A stretch of DNA of 64,000 nt from Halorubrum sp. GN11_10-6_MGM. GTDB lineage: Archaea; Halobacteriota; Halobacteria; Halobacteriales; Haloferacaceae. Location: assembly GCF_005435165.1 (NCBI RefSeq), contig NZ_SGUC01000001.1, positions 124,001-188,000 of the forward strand, in the 5' to 3' direction. Made by a program: the position numbers and the translations under genes. Below are positions 35,446-44,630 of this stretch, piece by piece. The notes under the pieces are model-generated. The model saw only the letters and a list, made by a program, of their open reading frames with translations. It made no database searches and was not told the DNA's origin. Each line of letters opens with the position of its first letter. Position 1 is the stretch's first letter.

Positions 35446-37842
35446 GTGAGCGGCGACGAGGAGCTCGCGAAGGACCTCGGCCCGCTCGCGGCGCTCACCA
35501 TCGGGATCGGGACGATGATCGGCGCCGGAATCTTCGTCCTCCCCGGCACCGCGGTCGCGCGCGCCGGGCCGCTCGCGGCGTTCACCTTCGTCCTCGGCGG
35601 CGTGATCGCCTTGTTCACCGCACTGTCGGCCTCCGAACTGGGGACGGCGATGCCGAAGTCCGGCGGGGCGTACTTCTACGTCAACCGCGCGCTCGGGCCG
35701 CTGTTCGGCTCCGTCGCGGGGTGGGCGAACTGGCTCGGGCTCGCGTTCGCCTCCGCGTTCTACATGTACGGCTTCGGCGAGTACGTCAACGCGCTCGTCG
35801 GGCTCGACCCGGTCGGACTCGGGTTCGTGACGCTGGAGGCGGCGCAGGTGATCGGCCTGGCCGGCGCGCTGCTTTTCATCGCGGTCAACTACTTCGGCGC
35901 GAAGGAGACGGGCGGGCTCCAGATCGTCATCGTGATGTCGCTTCTGGGCATCCTCGCCGTCTTCACCGTCGTCGGCCTGCTCAACGCCGACATGGAGTCG
36001 CTGCGGCCGCTCGCCCCGCCGGGCACGACCAGTCAGGTGCTGCCGGTGACGGGGATCATCTTCGTCTCGTACCTCGGCTTCGTCCAGATCACCTCGGTCG
36101 CCGAGGAGATCAAAGACCCCGGGCGCAACCTCCCGCTCGCGGTGCTCGGGTCGGTCGTGATCGTCACGGTCGTCTACGCGCTGTTCCTCCTCGTGCTGCT
36201 CGCGGCGGTGCCGAACGAGCTCGTCGCGAACAACGAGACCGCGGTCGTCGACGCCGCGCGGCTCCTGTTCGGTCAGTACGAGGTGTTCGGCTTCTCGCTG
36301 GGCGCCGTCGGCGCCGGCATGCTCCTGATCGGGGGACTGCTCGCGACCGCCTCGTCGGCGAACGCGTCGATCCTCTCGTCGTCGCGGATCAACTTCGCGA
36401 TGGGGCGCGAGAAGATCGTCACGCCGTCGCTCAACGAGATCCACGACCGGTTCGGCACGCCGTATAAATCGATCGCGCTCACCGGCGCGCTCATCCTCCT
36501 CTTCCTCGTCGCCGGGAGCGTCGAGTCGCTGTCGACGATGGGGTCGGTGCTCCATCTCGTCGTGTACGGCCTGCTGAACCTCGCGCTCATCGTGATGCGC
36601 GAGTCGGGGGTCGAGGGGTACGACCCGGACTTCGAGGTCCCCTTCTACCCGGTCGTCCCGATCATCGGAGCGGTGTCGTCGTTCGCGCTGATAATCTACA
36701 TCGAGCCGCGGATCATCCTGTTGTCCGCGGGCCTCGTCGCCTTCGCGGTCCTCTGGTACCTGCTGTACGCCCGCGGGAAGGTGGAGTCGCGCGGCGTCCT
36801 CGGGACGTGGATTCTGGACCGCTCCGAGGACCTTCCCGAGCAGGCCGTCTCGGCGGCGACCGCCGTCCAGCCGAGCGGTGACGACTACCGGGTGATGGTG
36901 CCGCTCGCGAACCCCAAGACCGAGGAACACCTGATCACGCTCGCCTCCGCCATCGCCAAGCAGCGGAACGGGACGGTCGTCGCGGTCAACATCGCGAACG
37001 TCCCCGACCAGACCTCGCTGGAGGCGGCCCGCGACCGCGGCGCCCACGAGGCGGCGCACGGGCTGCTGGATCAGGCCCGCGAAGACGCCGAGACGTTCGG
37101 CGTCGACGTGGAGACGCACGTCGTGCTCTCGCACCGCGTGTTCGAGGAGGTGTTCGACGCCGCGCGCACCTACGGCGCCGACATGACCGTGATGGGCTGG
37201 GGCGAGGACTCCCACGGCGCCCCCGGACGCGCCGAGTCCGCGATCGACGAGCTGGGGTACTCGCTCCCCTCGGACTTCCTCGTGTTCCGCGACCGCGGGT
37301 TCGACCCCTCGCGCATCCTCGTGCCGACCGCCGGCGGTCCGGCCTCGGACCTCTCCGGCGCGGTCGCGAAGATGCTCCAGACGGAGTTCGACGGCGAGGT
37401 CACGCTGCTTCACGTCGCCGAGCCGGGCGAGGAGGCGGAGGGGCGCGCGTTCCTCTCCGAGTGGGCCGACGCCCACGACCTCTCGGGCGCGACGCTGCGG
37501 ATCGAGACCGGCGACGTGGAGGACAGCATCGAGCGCACCGCTCGCGACGCAACGATGCTCATCGTCGGCGCGACCGAGAAGGGCCTGCTCTCGCGGCTGG
37601 TCAGCGGCTCGCTCGTGTTGGACGTGCTCAACGAGGTGGAGTGTTCCGTCCTGCTCGCCGAGAAGCGCAGCGACCGCGGCTTCTTCGGTCGCCTGTTCGG
37701 CGGCGGCGCGAGAGAGAACGAGGTCACCGACGCGGCGGAGACCCCCGCGGACACCGGCGTCGAACCGGAACCCTCGACGCCCGAGATCGACGGAGAATCG
37801 GACGCCGGCGAGAGCGCGAACGAGGAGTCGAAGGCGGACTGA
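35446..37842 (+). CDS. APC-family amino acid permease fused to two universal stress protein (UspA) domains
   Basis: 798 residues. Residues 1-435 are an APC permease with 12 hydrophobic helices; helix 1 carries [15 protein letters not shown], the substrate-binding loop. Two UspA modules follow, at about 470-610 ([20 protein letters not shown]) and 620-745 ([20 protein letters not shown]...[18 protein letters not shown], with the ATP-binding glycine pattern). The UspA part may sense ATP or AMP and control uptake, as proposed for such fusions. The tail is acidic. I prefer GTG 35446 (with SD-like GAGGTG) to the ATG at 35398, which adds 16 atypical residues. Confidence 0.92.
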   Translation: MSGDEELAKDLGPLAALTIGIGTMIGAGIFVLPGTAVARAGPLAAFTFVLGGVIALFTALSASELGTAMPKSGGAYFYVNRALGPLFGSVAGWANWLGLAFASAFYMYGFGEYVNALVGLDPVGLGFVTLEAAQVIGLAGALLFIAVNYFGAKETGGLQIVIVMSLLGILAVFTVVGLLNADMESLRPLAPPGTTSQVLPVTGIIFVSYLGFVQITSVAEEIKDPGRNLPLAVLGSVVIVTVVYALFLLVLLAAVPNELVANNETAVVDAARLLFGQYEVFGFSLGAVGAGMLLIGGLLATASSANASILSSSRINFAMGREKIVTPSLNEIHDRFGTPYKSIALTGALILLFLVAGSVESLSTMGSVLHLVVYGLLNLALIVMRESGVEGYDPDFEVPFYPVVPIIGAVSSFALIIYIEPRIILLSAGLVAFAVLWYLLYARGKVESRGVLGTWILDRSEDLPEQAVSAATAVQPSGDDYRVMVPLANPKTEEHLITLASAIAKQRNGTVVAVNIANVPDQTSLEAARDRGAHEAAHGLLDQAREDAETFGVDVETHVVLSHRVFEEVFDAARTYGADMTVMGWGEDSHGAPGRAESAIDELGYSLPSDFLVFRDRGFDPSRILVPTAGGPASDLSGAVAKMLQTEFDGEVTLLHVAEPGEEAEGRAFLSEWADAHDLSGATLRIETGDVEDSIERTARDATMLIVGATEKGLLSRLVSGSLVLDVLNEVECSVLLAEKRSDRGFFGRLFGGGARENEVTDAAETPADTGVEPEPSTPEIDGESDAGESANEESKAD

Positions 37843-37893
37843 CGCCGCGAGATTCGGTTTTCGATCGGTCGGGAACGCTCGCGAGGGACCGGG

Positions 37894-38151
37894 TCAGCGC
37901 CAGTGCCAGAAGTGGTTGCCGTCCTCCTCGACCGGGTCGGTCCGCTCGCGGAGGTCGGCGACGTCCTCGGCGGTCGGTTCGTGATCGTCGGGCAGCCGCT
38001 CCATACAGTCGAAACAGAGGAAGAACTCCGAGCCGTCGGTGAGTTCGAGCGTCAGCCCCTGCGTGGACTCGAACGCGAAGTTCCACAGGTCGCCGATCCC
38101 GCCGGCGATCCGCACGGACCGCTCGCAGACGTCGCACGACTCGGAGGCCAT
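37894..38151 (-). CDS. Small zinc-finger-like protein, function unknown
   Basis: 85 residues with two CxxC pairs: CDVC (residues 6-9) and CFDC (about 46-49), separated by a strand-rich stretch. The C-terminal segment is acidic and ends HFWHWR. The pattern is a zinc ribbon/beta-ribbon. CTTACC about 29 nt upstream suits a leaderless transcript. One of several such micro-zinc proteins in the window. Confidence 0.72.
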   Translation of the reverse strand: MASESCDVCERSVRIAGGIGDLWNFAFESTQGLTLELTDGSEFFLCFDCMERLPDDHEPTAEDVADLRERTDPVEEDGNHFWHWR

Positions 38152-38531
38152 ACGTGCTGTTGGGTCTCGCCGGGGTAAGGGGTGTCGGCTGCCGTGACGG
38201 TGCTGTCGCTAGTTATAGATAGCCGATCGACATGACCACGCCCGAAGCCCCAGTCGTGAGGCGGGCGTACACTCGCTGCGGTCCTCGCTCGGTCGTCTCA
38301 CTCCCTCGCTGTGGTTCTTGCGTCGTCTACGCCCGCCTCACGACTGCCCCTTCGAGTCCCGCCCCGCACAGCACCGCAGCCTCACGCCTCCCCAGCCTCG
38401 TCGGGCGCGTTCTGCGGGCTCCCTTCGGTCGCCCTTGCCGCGCCCGACTCCCTCGCGCGTGCTGCCTCGCGGCCTACCGGCCGCTCGCAGGCACGCGCCA
38501 CCGCACTTCATCTATAAACAGACTCCGTCGC
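38152..38531. other. Non-coding interval between a zinc protein gene and an ABC ATPase gene
   Basis: 380 bp, almost entirely occupied by structured repeat copy B (38213-38517). Open frames across it (for example one containing CPFESRPAQH) recur in copy C only because the DNA itself is conserved in all frames. Confidence 0.8.
38213..38517 (+). repeat. Structured intergenic repeat, copy B (full form)
   Basis: About 305 bp bounded by an inverted 8-bp pair TTATAGAT (38213-38220) and ATCTATAA (38510-38517). Inside, an 18-bp perfect stem AGTCGTGAGGCGGGCGTA (38252-38269) pairs with 38328-38345 around a 58-nt loop, flanked by CGAAG (38243) and CTTCG (38350). A second stem GTCGGGCGCG/CGCGCCCGAC spans 38400-38448. 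A third GCGCGTGC/GCACGCGC spans 38455-38498. Linkers such as CGCCTCCCCAGCCTCGTCG are shared with copy C. Confidence 0.88.
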
Positions 38532-39680
38532 TCACCGCGTTTCGACGTCGATCACGTGCGCGTCGCTCGGGTCGAACCCGACCGCGACCGCGCCGTCGAT
38601 CGGGTCGGTAACACGAACCACGAGGTCGCGGTCGCCCCAGTCGAGCGTGACGCGCGTCGTCTCGCCGAGGAACTCTGCGCTGGCGACCGTCGCGCGCAGC
38701 GCGTTCCCGGTCACGGCCGCCGTTCCGTCCGCGACCCGGAGGTGTTCCGGTCGGACGCAGAACGTCACGCGGTCGCCGACCGACGGCGCGGCGGCGTCGC
38801 CCCCGCGGTCGGTCCGCACCCGGAGCGTCTCGTCGCCGCCGTCGACGTCGACCGCGAGTTCGCCCTCGGCGGTCGCGTCGGCCACGCGCCCCGCGAACAC
38901 GTTGTTGTCGCCGACGAACGCCGCGACGAACTGACTCGCGGGCTCGCGGTAGACGGTCCGCGGGGGAGCCACCTGCTCGGGGGCGCCGTCGTTCATCACC
39001 GCGACGCGGTCCGAGATCGCCAGCGCCTCCTCCTGGTCGTGGGTGACGTATATCGTGGTGATGCCGAGTTCGGACTGGATGCGCTTGACCTGGGCGCGGA
39101 GCCGCTCGCGGAGCCGCGCGTCGAGCGCGCTCATCGGCTCGTCGAGGAGGAGCACGTCGGGGCCGGGCGCGAGCGCCCGCGCCATCGCGATCCGCTGCTG
39201 TTGCCCGCCAGAGAGGCTCTCGGGGTCGCGGTCGGCGGCGTCGGGCAGGTCGACGAGTTCGAGGAGTTCCGCCACGCGCTCGTCGCGCGTGACGCCCTCC
39301 GGCGGCTCGGCGAAGTTGAGGCCGTACGCGACGTTCTCGCCGACGGTCATGTGCGGGAACAGCGCGTAGCTCTGGAACACGACGCCGACGTCGCGGTCCT
39401 CGGGGGGAACGCCCGCGACCGACTCGCCGCCGAATCTGACCGTCCCCTCGGTCGGCTCCTCGAACCCCGCGATCAGGCGGAGCGTGGTCGTCTTCCCGCA
39501 GCCCGAGGGGCCGACGAGCGTGAAGAACTCTCCTTCGCGGACCCGGATGCTCACGTCGTCGACGGCGGCCGTGTCGCCGTAGCGCTTCGTCACGCCGTCG
39601 AGTTCGACGGCGACCGGGGCGTCGGGGTCGTCCTCCGCATCCGTCCCGGCGTCCCCGCGCTCAGATCCCACGGTGTTCAC
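38532..39680 (-). CDS. ABC transporter ATP-binding protein (thiamine/iron/polyamine importer type)
   Basis: 382-residue ATPase. Walker A GPSGCGKTTT, Q-loop VVFQSYALFPHMTVGEN, signature LSGGQQQRIAMARAL, Walker B VLLLDEPMSALD and switch His in YVTHDQEEAL are all intact. The C-terminal TOBE regulatory domain (about 265-380) is of the PotA/FbpC type. It overlaps the permease gene by 20 bp (GTG at 39680; another GTG at 39671), and with the permease and binding protein it forms one minus-strand operon. Confidence 0.93.
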   Translation of the reverse strand: MNTVGSERGDAGTDAEDDPDAPVAVELDGVTKRYGDTAAVDDVSIRVREGEFFTLVGPSGCGKTTTLRLIAGFEEPTEGTVRFGGESVAGVPPEDRDVGVVFQSYALFPHMTVGENVAYGLNFAEPPEGVTRDERVAELLELVDLPDAADRDPESLSGGQQQRIAMARALAPGPDVLLLDEPMSALDARLRERLRAQVKRIQSELGITTIYVTHDQEEALAISDRVAVMNDGAPEQVAPPRTVYREPASQFVAAFVGDNNVFAGRVADATAEGELAVDVDGGDETLRVRTDRGGDAAAPSVGDRVTFCVRPEHLRVADGTAAVTGNALRATVASAEFLGETTRVTLDWGDRDLVVRVTDPIDGAVAVGFDPSDAHVIDVETR

Positions 39681-41538
39681 CCCCGAGGCGCTCGATGACG
39701 ACGAAGCTGAGCCCGGTGACGACGAGGAGGACGACGCCCATGGCGGTCGCCGGTCCGAGCCGCCGCCCGATGAACCGTTCGATCGCGACGGGCATCGTGT
39801 ACGCGTCGGCGCCGGTCGCGAGCACCACGGTCGAGGTGAACTCGCCGATCGAGATCGCGAACGCGAACGCCGCGCCCGCGACGACCGCGGGCCAGACGAG
39901 GGGGAGCTCCACGTCCCGGATCACCCGCGCGCGCGACGCGCCGAGCGCCCGCGCCGACTCGACGAGCGACCGGTCCAACCCCGAGAGCCCGGGCGAGACG
40001 GTGCGCACGACGAACGGGTAGCCCGCGACCGCGTGCGCGACGACGATCGCGACCGCGCCGCTCGCGGCGATCCGCCACCCCGCGATCTCGACCCCGAACA
40101 CGAGCCCGCGGAGCAGCCCGAGGCCGACGATTATCCCGGACACCGCCAGCGGCGCCATCGCGGCGGCGTCGACCAGCGTCCGCCCGCGGTACCGCCGCGT
40201 CGTCAACACCGCGACGACGACCCCCATCGGGAGCGCGAGCAGGGTCGCGGCCGCCGCGAAGAGGAGCGAGTTCCGGATCGCGGGCCACGGCCGCACCTGA
40301 AACGCCGCCCCCGTCTGCTGACGCTCGACGAGGAACCGGTAGTGGTCCAGCGTGAGCGCGCCGTCGCCGCCCGTAACGCTCGCGAGGATCATCGACGCGA
40401 TCGGCGCGAGGAAGACGACGCCGGCGACGACCGCGTAGGCGGCCAGCCCGGCCCGCGGGAGGAGCTCTCGGAGCGAGGGCGTCGGCGGCACCAGCGGGCG
40501 CCGCGGGAGCGGGCGCGCCCCCCGCGTGCTGGTCGAGCTGCGGGCCTCGTACCGGAGGTACGCCAGCAGGACGCCGAGCGAGACCGCGAGCTCGACGATC
40601 GCCAGCGCCGCCGCCTCGGCGTAGCTCAGATCGCGCACCAGCCGGTAGACGAACACCTCGACGGTCGCGAGCTCGAACCCCCCGAGCGCCAACACGATCG
40701 GAAAGGTGCCGAAGGTGAACACGAACGTCAGCGCGGCCCCCGTCAGCACGGCGGGGTACACCTGGGGCGCGACCACGTCGACGAACGCGCGAACCGGGCC
40801 GGCGCCGAGGCTCCGGGCGGTCTCGACCGCGCTCGCGTCGACCGACTCCCACGCCGCGGTCGTCACGCGCGCGACGAGCGGCGCGTTGTAGAACGCGTGG
40901 GCGATCACCACCGCTTCGAGGGTGAACATGAGATCGACCGGGGGGAGCCCGACCGCCGCCAGCGCGGCGTTCAGCGTTCCGTTCTCGCCGAACGTGGCGA
41001 CGAATCCGACGGCGACCATGATCGACGGGAGGACGAACGGAACGATGGTGAGCGAGCGCAGCGTCCGCCGGCCGGGGAACTCGAAGCGCGCGAGCAGGTA
41101 GGCCGCCGGGAGGCCTAAGGCGACGCTCGCGACCGTCGAGAGGGCCGCCTGATACGCGGTGAAGCCGACGATCCCGAGCCGGCGGTCGGGCGAGGCGAGC
41201 GACCGCGTGACCGCGACCGGCGACTCGCCGGACAGCAGCCGGGCCAGCTCGCCGAAGTAGAACGGGTCGGTCAGCACGTCGGCGAAGACGCCGAGGGTGA
41301 CCGCCCCGTCGACGACGACCGCCTCGATCAGGACCGTCGCGGTCGGGTAGTAGAAGGCGGCGACGAGCGCGACGCTGGTGAGGACCGCGAGCGCGGTCAG
41401 CGCGCGCGACTCGACTCTCTCCCGGAGGCGGGCCAGCCAGCCCTCCCGGAGGCGAGACAGCCGCCCCGCGCGACCGCGGCGCCCCCTCGTCCGGTCGTCT
41501 TCGGCTCCCGTCACGCGGTCGTCTTCGGCTCCCGTCAC
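39661..41538 (-). CDS. ABC transporter permease, fused double unit (ThiP/FbpB type)
   Basis: 625-residue permease made of two six-helix units in tandem. Each unit has the EAA loop contacting the ATPase: VETARSLGAGPVRAFVDVVAP near residue 250 and VESARALGASRARVIRDVELP near residue 545. Fused double permeases are the rule in thiamine (ThiP) and ferric iron (FbpB) importers. The N-terminal 50 residues are a charged extension that begins with a tandemly repeated eight-residue unit, MTGAEDDR/VTGAEDDR. Middle gene of the operon. Confidence 0.92.
   Translation of the reverse strand: MTGAEDDRVTGAEDDRTRGRRGRAGRLSRLREGWLARLRERVESRALTALAVLTSVALVAAFYYPTATVLIEAVVVDGAVTLGVFADVLTDPFYFGELARLLSGESPVAVTRSLASPDRRLGIVGFTAYQAALSTVASVALGLPAAYLLARFEFPGRRTLRSLTIVPFVLPSIMVAVGFVATFGENGTLNAALAAVGLPPVDLMFTLEAVVIAHAFYNAPLVARVTTAAWESVDASAVETARSLGAGPVRAFVDVVAPQVYPAVLTGAALTFVFTFGTFPIVLALGGFELATVEVFVYRLVRDLSYAEAAALAIVELAVSLGVLLAYLRYEARSSTSTRGARPLPRRPLVPPTPSLRELLPRAGLAAYAVVAGVVFLAPIASMILASVTGGDGALTLDHYRFLVERQQTGAAFQVRPWPAIRNSLLFAAAATLLALPMGVVVAVLTTRRYRGRTLVDAAAMAPLAVSGIIVGLGLLRGLVFGVEIAGWRIAASGAVAIVVAHAVAGYPFVVRTVSPGLSGLDRSLVESARALGASRARVIRDVELPLVWPAVVAGAAFAFAISIGEFTSTVVLATGADAYTMPVAIERFIGRRLGPATAMGVVLLVVTGLSFVVIERLGGEHRGI
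41489..41538 (-). repeat. 24-bp tandem duplication at the start of the ABC permease gene
   Basis: The first 16 codons are two nearly identical 24-bp units encoding (M/V)TGAEDDR. Both begin with GTG, so there are two equivalent possible starts eight codons apart. Confidence 0.8.
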
Positions 41539-41565
41539 GCGCTCGCCCTCTCGTCGACCACGCGC

Positions 41566-42813
41566 TTAGTTCCCGGCGAACTGCCGCTCCCAGGCCTCGA
41601 CCCACGCGTCGACGTTCCCCCGGAGCTGGTCGTACGAGAACGTCACGGGGTCGGCCGGCGCCTGTGCCAGCTCGGCGTAGTCGCTCGGCAGTTCGGCGTC
41701 GTCGGTCGCCGGGAACGCGACGTTGCGCTGGGCGATCTCGCCTTGAACCTCGGGCTCCAACATGAACGACATGAACTCCCGGGCGAGCTCCGGCTCGTCG
41801 GCGTCGGCGAACACCGCCATCCCCTCGGGGTTCGCGTACGCCTGATCGTTCAGGAAGCGGATCTGGTGTTCTTCGAGGTCCGCGCCCTCCATGTCGGCGA
41901 ACACCTGGTCCGTGGAGTAGGAGACCACGATCGGCGCCTCGCCGTTGCTCCAGGCGGTGTAGGCGTCGTCCCACGTCCCCAGCACGCGCACGTCGTTGGC
42001 CTGGAGGTCGGCCCAGTAGTCGAGGTAGTCGTAGTCCGGGTCGCCGTCCGCGCCCTCGACCGCTTCCCCGTCGCCGTCGCTCGCGACGCCCCCGTCGCCG
42101 AACCGGTCGATCGTGTGGAGGAGGAACGCGCGACCGGTCGAGGAGCCGCCGGGGTTCTGCGCGATGAGCGCGCCCGCGTGCTCGTCGTCGAGCAGCCCCT
42201 CGAACGTCTCGGGCGCCTCGGTCGCGGTGCCGTCGTACACGAGGCTGACGTAGCCGGTGTCGTAGGGGACCGCGCGCTCGAACGGGTCGAACCGGAGGCC
42301 GGACCGGACCCGGTCGCGGCCCTCGAACTCGCCCGCCTCGGCGAAGAGGTCGCCGTCCAACTCGTCGTCGACGCGCACGAGGTCCTCGGTGGTGAGACCG
42401 ACGTAGAGGTCGGCGTCGATCCCGGCCCCCGAAGCGGCGCGCTCGATGTAGTAGTTCACCTCGTTGTCCGGCGTCGCCCACTCCAGCGTGGCGTCGTACC
42501 GGCTCTCGAACTCCTCTTTGAGCCACTCGCCGGGGCTGACGGACGGCGCGTCGATGAAGTTCGTGTACGTGGCGACCGTCAGCGTCGGCGTCTCGTCGTC
42601 GCCGCCGTCGCCCCCGTCGCCGTCTCCCCCGTTGGTGTCCCCGCCGTCCGTCTCGTTTCCGCCGTCGGTCCCGTCGCCGCCCCCGTCGTCGACGCGCTCG
42701 GCGCTACAGCCGGCGAGCGCGACGGCTCCCGCCGCGCCGGTCGCGGTCAAGAAGCGTCGTCGGGTGTGTGACCGGGCGGGTCGCCGCCGCGTCTCGCTGT
42801 CGTCGGTGGTCAT
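41566..42813 (-). CDS. Thiamine-type ABC transporter substrate-binding lipoprotein
   Basis: 415 residues. The twin-arginine signal is RRRFLTATGAAGAVALAGC, with lipobox Cys near residue 36, followed by a long Asp/Gly-rich linker (to about 75) and a periplasmic-binding-protein fold. ThiB-like traits are LTVATYTNFI, the VPYDTGYVSLVYDG segment and APIVVSYSTDQVF. Thiamine or a related compound is the likely ligand; iron or other ligands cannot be excluded. First gene of the importer operon. TTATGT starts about 31 nt before the ATG. I see no TPP riboswitch in the leader. Confidence 0.87.
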   Translation of the reverse strand: MTTDDSETRRRPARSHTRRRFLTATGAAGAVALAGCSAERVDDGGGDGTDGGNETDGGDTNGGDGDGGDGGDDETPTLTVATYTNFIDAPSVSPGEWLKEEFESRYDATLEWATPDNEVNYYIERAASGAGIDADLYVGLTTEDLVRVDDELDGDLFAEAGEFEGRDRVRSGLRFDPFERAVPYDTGYVSLVYDGTATEAPETFEGLLDDEHAGALIAQNPGGSSTGRAFLLHTIDRFGDGGVASDGDGEAVEGADGDPDYDYLDYWADLQANDVRVLGTWDDAYTAWSNGEAPIVVSYSTDQVFADMEGADLEEHQIRFLNDQAYANPEGMAVFADADEPELAREFMSFMLEPEVQGEIAQRNVAFPATDDAELPSDYAELAQAPADPVTFSYDQLRGNVDAWVEAWERQFAGN

Positions 42814-42897
42814 CACCCGGTTGTTGTACTCGGTGGTTACATAAGCGATCCGTGTCGGCGGCGACACCGATTTCCCCGTCGCGACCCTCGAATTTGT

Positions 42898-43743
42898 ATG
42901 GAAGCGGGACCGACGAACGGCTCCGCGGAGGTTTCGGACCGGTCCGAGGCGACCACCCGGCGGCGGCTGCTCGCCGGGGGCGCGGCCGCGGCGGCCGGAG
43001 TCACCGCCCTCGCCGGCTGCCTCGGGGGGCGCGACGGGCCGGTACCGGCGCCGGAGGTGACGAGCGATCGGATCGCGGACTGGCGGGCAACCGATTCCGC
43101 CGAGGGCGTGGTCTTCGAGCGGTCGTACGGCGTCACCACCGTCCGGGCGCTCGAACACACGCGAACCTACGAGTACGCCCCCGTCGCGGACGCGCTCGCC
43201 GAGACGGTCGACCCCTCCGGCTCGCCCCTGCGCTTCGTCGCGACGCGGCTCGACCTCCGGCCGGCGGTCGATCGGCTCCCGGGCGAGGTCGGTCGAGACC
43301 GAATCGTGAGCGAGGTGGCGGCGGCCGCGACCGAGGTGTTCCGCGCGCAGCTCCGCGACGCCGGGATCGCGGGCGTCGCGGTCGCCGACGAGGGGATCTC
43401 CACCGTCACCTCCGGCCACACCGCGACCGTGTGGCGGCTGACCGGCGAGTTCGCGCTCGACGGCGACCTCCCGCTCCCGAGCGGTTCGACGGCCGACGTG
43501 GACGGGCTCCTCGACGTCGGAGCCCGCCTCGGCGTCTGGCACGACGGGACCGACGTGCTCGTCGCCGGCGGCGCGTATCCGGCCGAGCCGGTCCTCGCCC
43601 GCCTCGACCGGTCGCTTCCCGACGGGGTCGACGCCGAGCGCGCCGTGACGCGGGTCGCCGGCGAGGACGCCGCCGCGGCGCTCGCGACCGACCCCGCCGA
43701 CTTCGACGTGGACGTCTCGCAGCTGCTCATCTCGGTCGAGTGA
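42898..43743 (+). CDS. Tat-exported lipoprotein, haloarchaeal (DUF6517-like), function unknown
   Basis: 281 residues. The N-terminus has a twin-arginine signal TTRRRLLAGGAAAAAG and lipobox TALAGC with Cys near residue 41. The mature part is a mixed alpha/beta domain (about 55-280) with no catalytic motif. I believe it belongs to a haloarchaeal lipoprotein family (DUF6517), but that name is from memory. It is divergent from the thiamine-type binding protein gene, 84 bp apart, so the two share a promoter region. Confidence 0.8.
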   Translation: MEAGPTNGSAEVSDRSEATTRRRLLAGGAAAAAGVTALAGCLGGRDGPVPAPEVTSDRIADWRATDSAEGVVFERSYGVTTVRALEHTRTYEYAPVADALAETVDPSGSPLRFVATRLDLRPAVDRLPGEVGRDRIVSEVAAAATEVFRAQLRDAGIAGVAVADEGISTVTSGHTATVWRLTGEFALDGDLPLPSGSTADVDGLLDVGARLGVWHDGTDVLVAGGAYPAEPVLARLDRSLPDGVDAERAVTRVAGEDAAAALATDPADFDVDVSQLLISVE

Positions 43744-43820
43744 GCGGGCGACGGCCCTCGGGGCTCCCGCTCCGTTGAACGCCGGTCGTTGGTACCCGTC
43801 TCGCCGCCCGAACCGACCGG

Positions 43821-43827
43821 TTTAATC
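43821..43827 (+). promoter_or_regulatory. TATA box of hisA
   Basis: TTTAATC starts 30 nt before the hisA ATG, preceded by the BRE-like ACCGACCGG. Confidence 0.6.
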
Positions 43828-43850
43828 GCCGTCGCCGGCTCCCGTCTCGT

Positions 43851-44591
43851 ATGAGCGACTTCCCCGAGTTCGAGGTGATCCCCGCCGTCGACGTTCAGGA
43901 CGGCGAGGTCGTCCAGCTGGTCGGCGGCGAGCGCGGGACGGGCAAACGCTACGGCGACCCGGTCGCCGCGGCCGAGCGGTGGATCGAGGCGGGCGCGCGC
44001 ACGCTCCACCTCGTCGACCTCGACGGCGCGTTCGAGGGCAAGCGCGTCAACGCGGACGCGATCGAGTCGGTCGTCGAGAGCGTCCCCGACGACACCGGCC
44101 TCCAGCTGGGCGGCGGCATCCGCACCGCCGAAGGGGCGCGCGAGCTCCTCGACATGGGCCTCGACCGCGTCATCCTCGGGACCGCGGCGGTCGAGTCGCC
44201 GGAGATCGTCGCCGAGATCGACGAGACGCATCCGGGGAGCGTCGTCGTCAGCCTCGACGCGAAGGACGGCGAGGTCGTCGTCTCGGGCTGGACCGAGGGG
44301 ACCGGACTCGACCCGGCGGCGGCCGCGGCGCGCTACGAGGAGCTGGGGGTGGGCGCGATCCTCTTCACGAACGTCGACGTCGAGGGGCAGCTGGAGGGGA
44401 TCGACCGCGAGGCGGTCGCGAGCGTGGTCGAGGCCGTGGACGTCCCCGTGATCGCGTCCGGCGGCGTCGCGAGCGTCGACGACGTGGTCGCGCTGAAGGC
44501 GGCCGGCGCGGCCGCGGTCGTCGTCGGCACCGCGCTGTACGAGGGCGAGTTCACGCTGCGGGAGGCGCAGAACGCGGCCGACGAGAGGTGA
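43851..44591 (+). CDS. hisA: Phosphoribosylformimino-5-aminoimidazole carboxamide ribotide isomerase
   Basis: (Beta/alpha)8-barrel isomerase of histidine biosynthesis. 246 residues, standard length. The catalytic Asp is in VIPAVDVQDGEVVQL near residue 11. The phosphate-binding loops are LQLGGGIRTAE near residue 86 and VIASGGVASVDD near residue 203. Well preserved, single gene; the other visible his gene is hisB at 11.7 kb. Confidence 0.96.
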   Translation: MSDFPEFEVIPAVDVQDGEVVQLVGGERGTGKRYGDPVAAAERWIEAGARTLHLVDLDGAFEGKRVNADAIESVVESVPDDTGLQLGGGIRTAEGARELLDMGLDRVILGTAAVESPEIVAEIDETHPGSVVVSLDAKDGEVVVSGWTEGTGLDPAAAAARYEELGVGAILFTNVDVEGQLEGIDREAVASVVEAVDVPVIASGGVASVDDVVALKAAGAAAVVVGTALYEGEFTLREAQNAADER

Positions 44592-44630
44592 CGCGGGCGG
44601 CGAACAGCGCCAACCCCCGAGCGATCCCGG

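Noticed and set aside
38232-39698. Long plus-strand frame across repeat copy B and the ABC ATPase gene
   Set aside because: It runs antisense to an unmistakable ATPase, and its first part is repeat DNA that is conserved in every frame.
42814-42897. TPP riboswitch before the thiamine-type ABC operon
   Set aside because: The divergent spacer is only 84 bp and shows none of the conserved THI-box sequence; the TATA box spacing indicates a leaderless mRNA.
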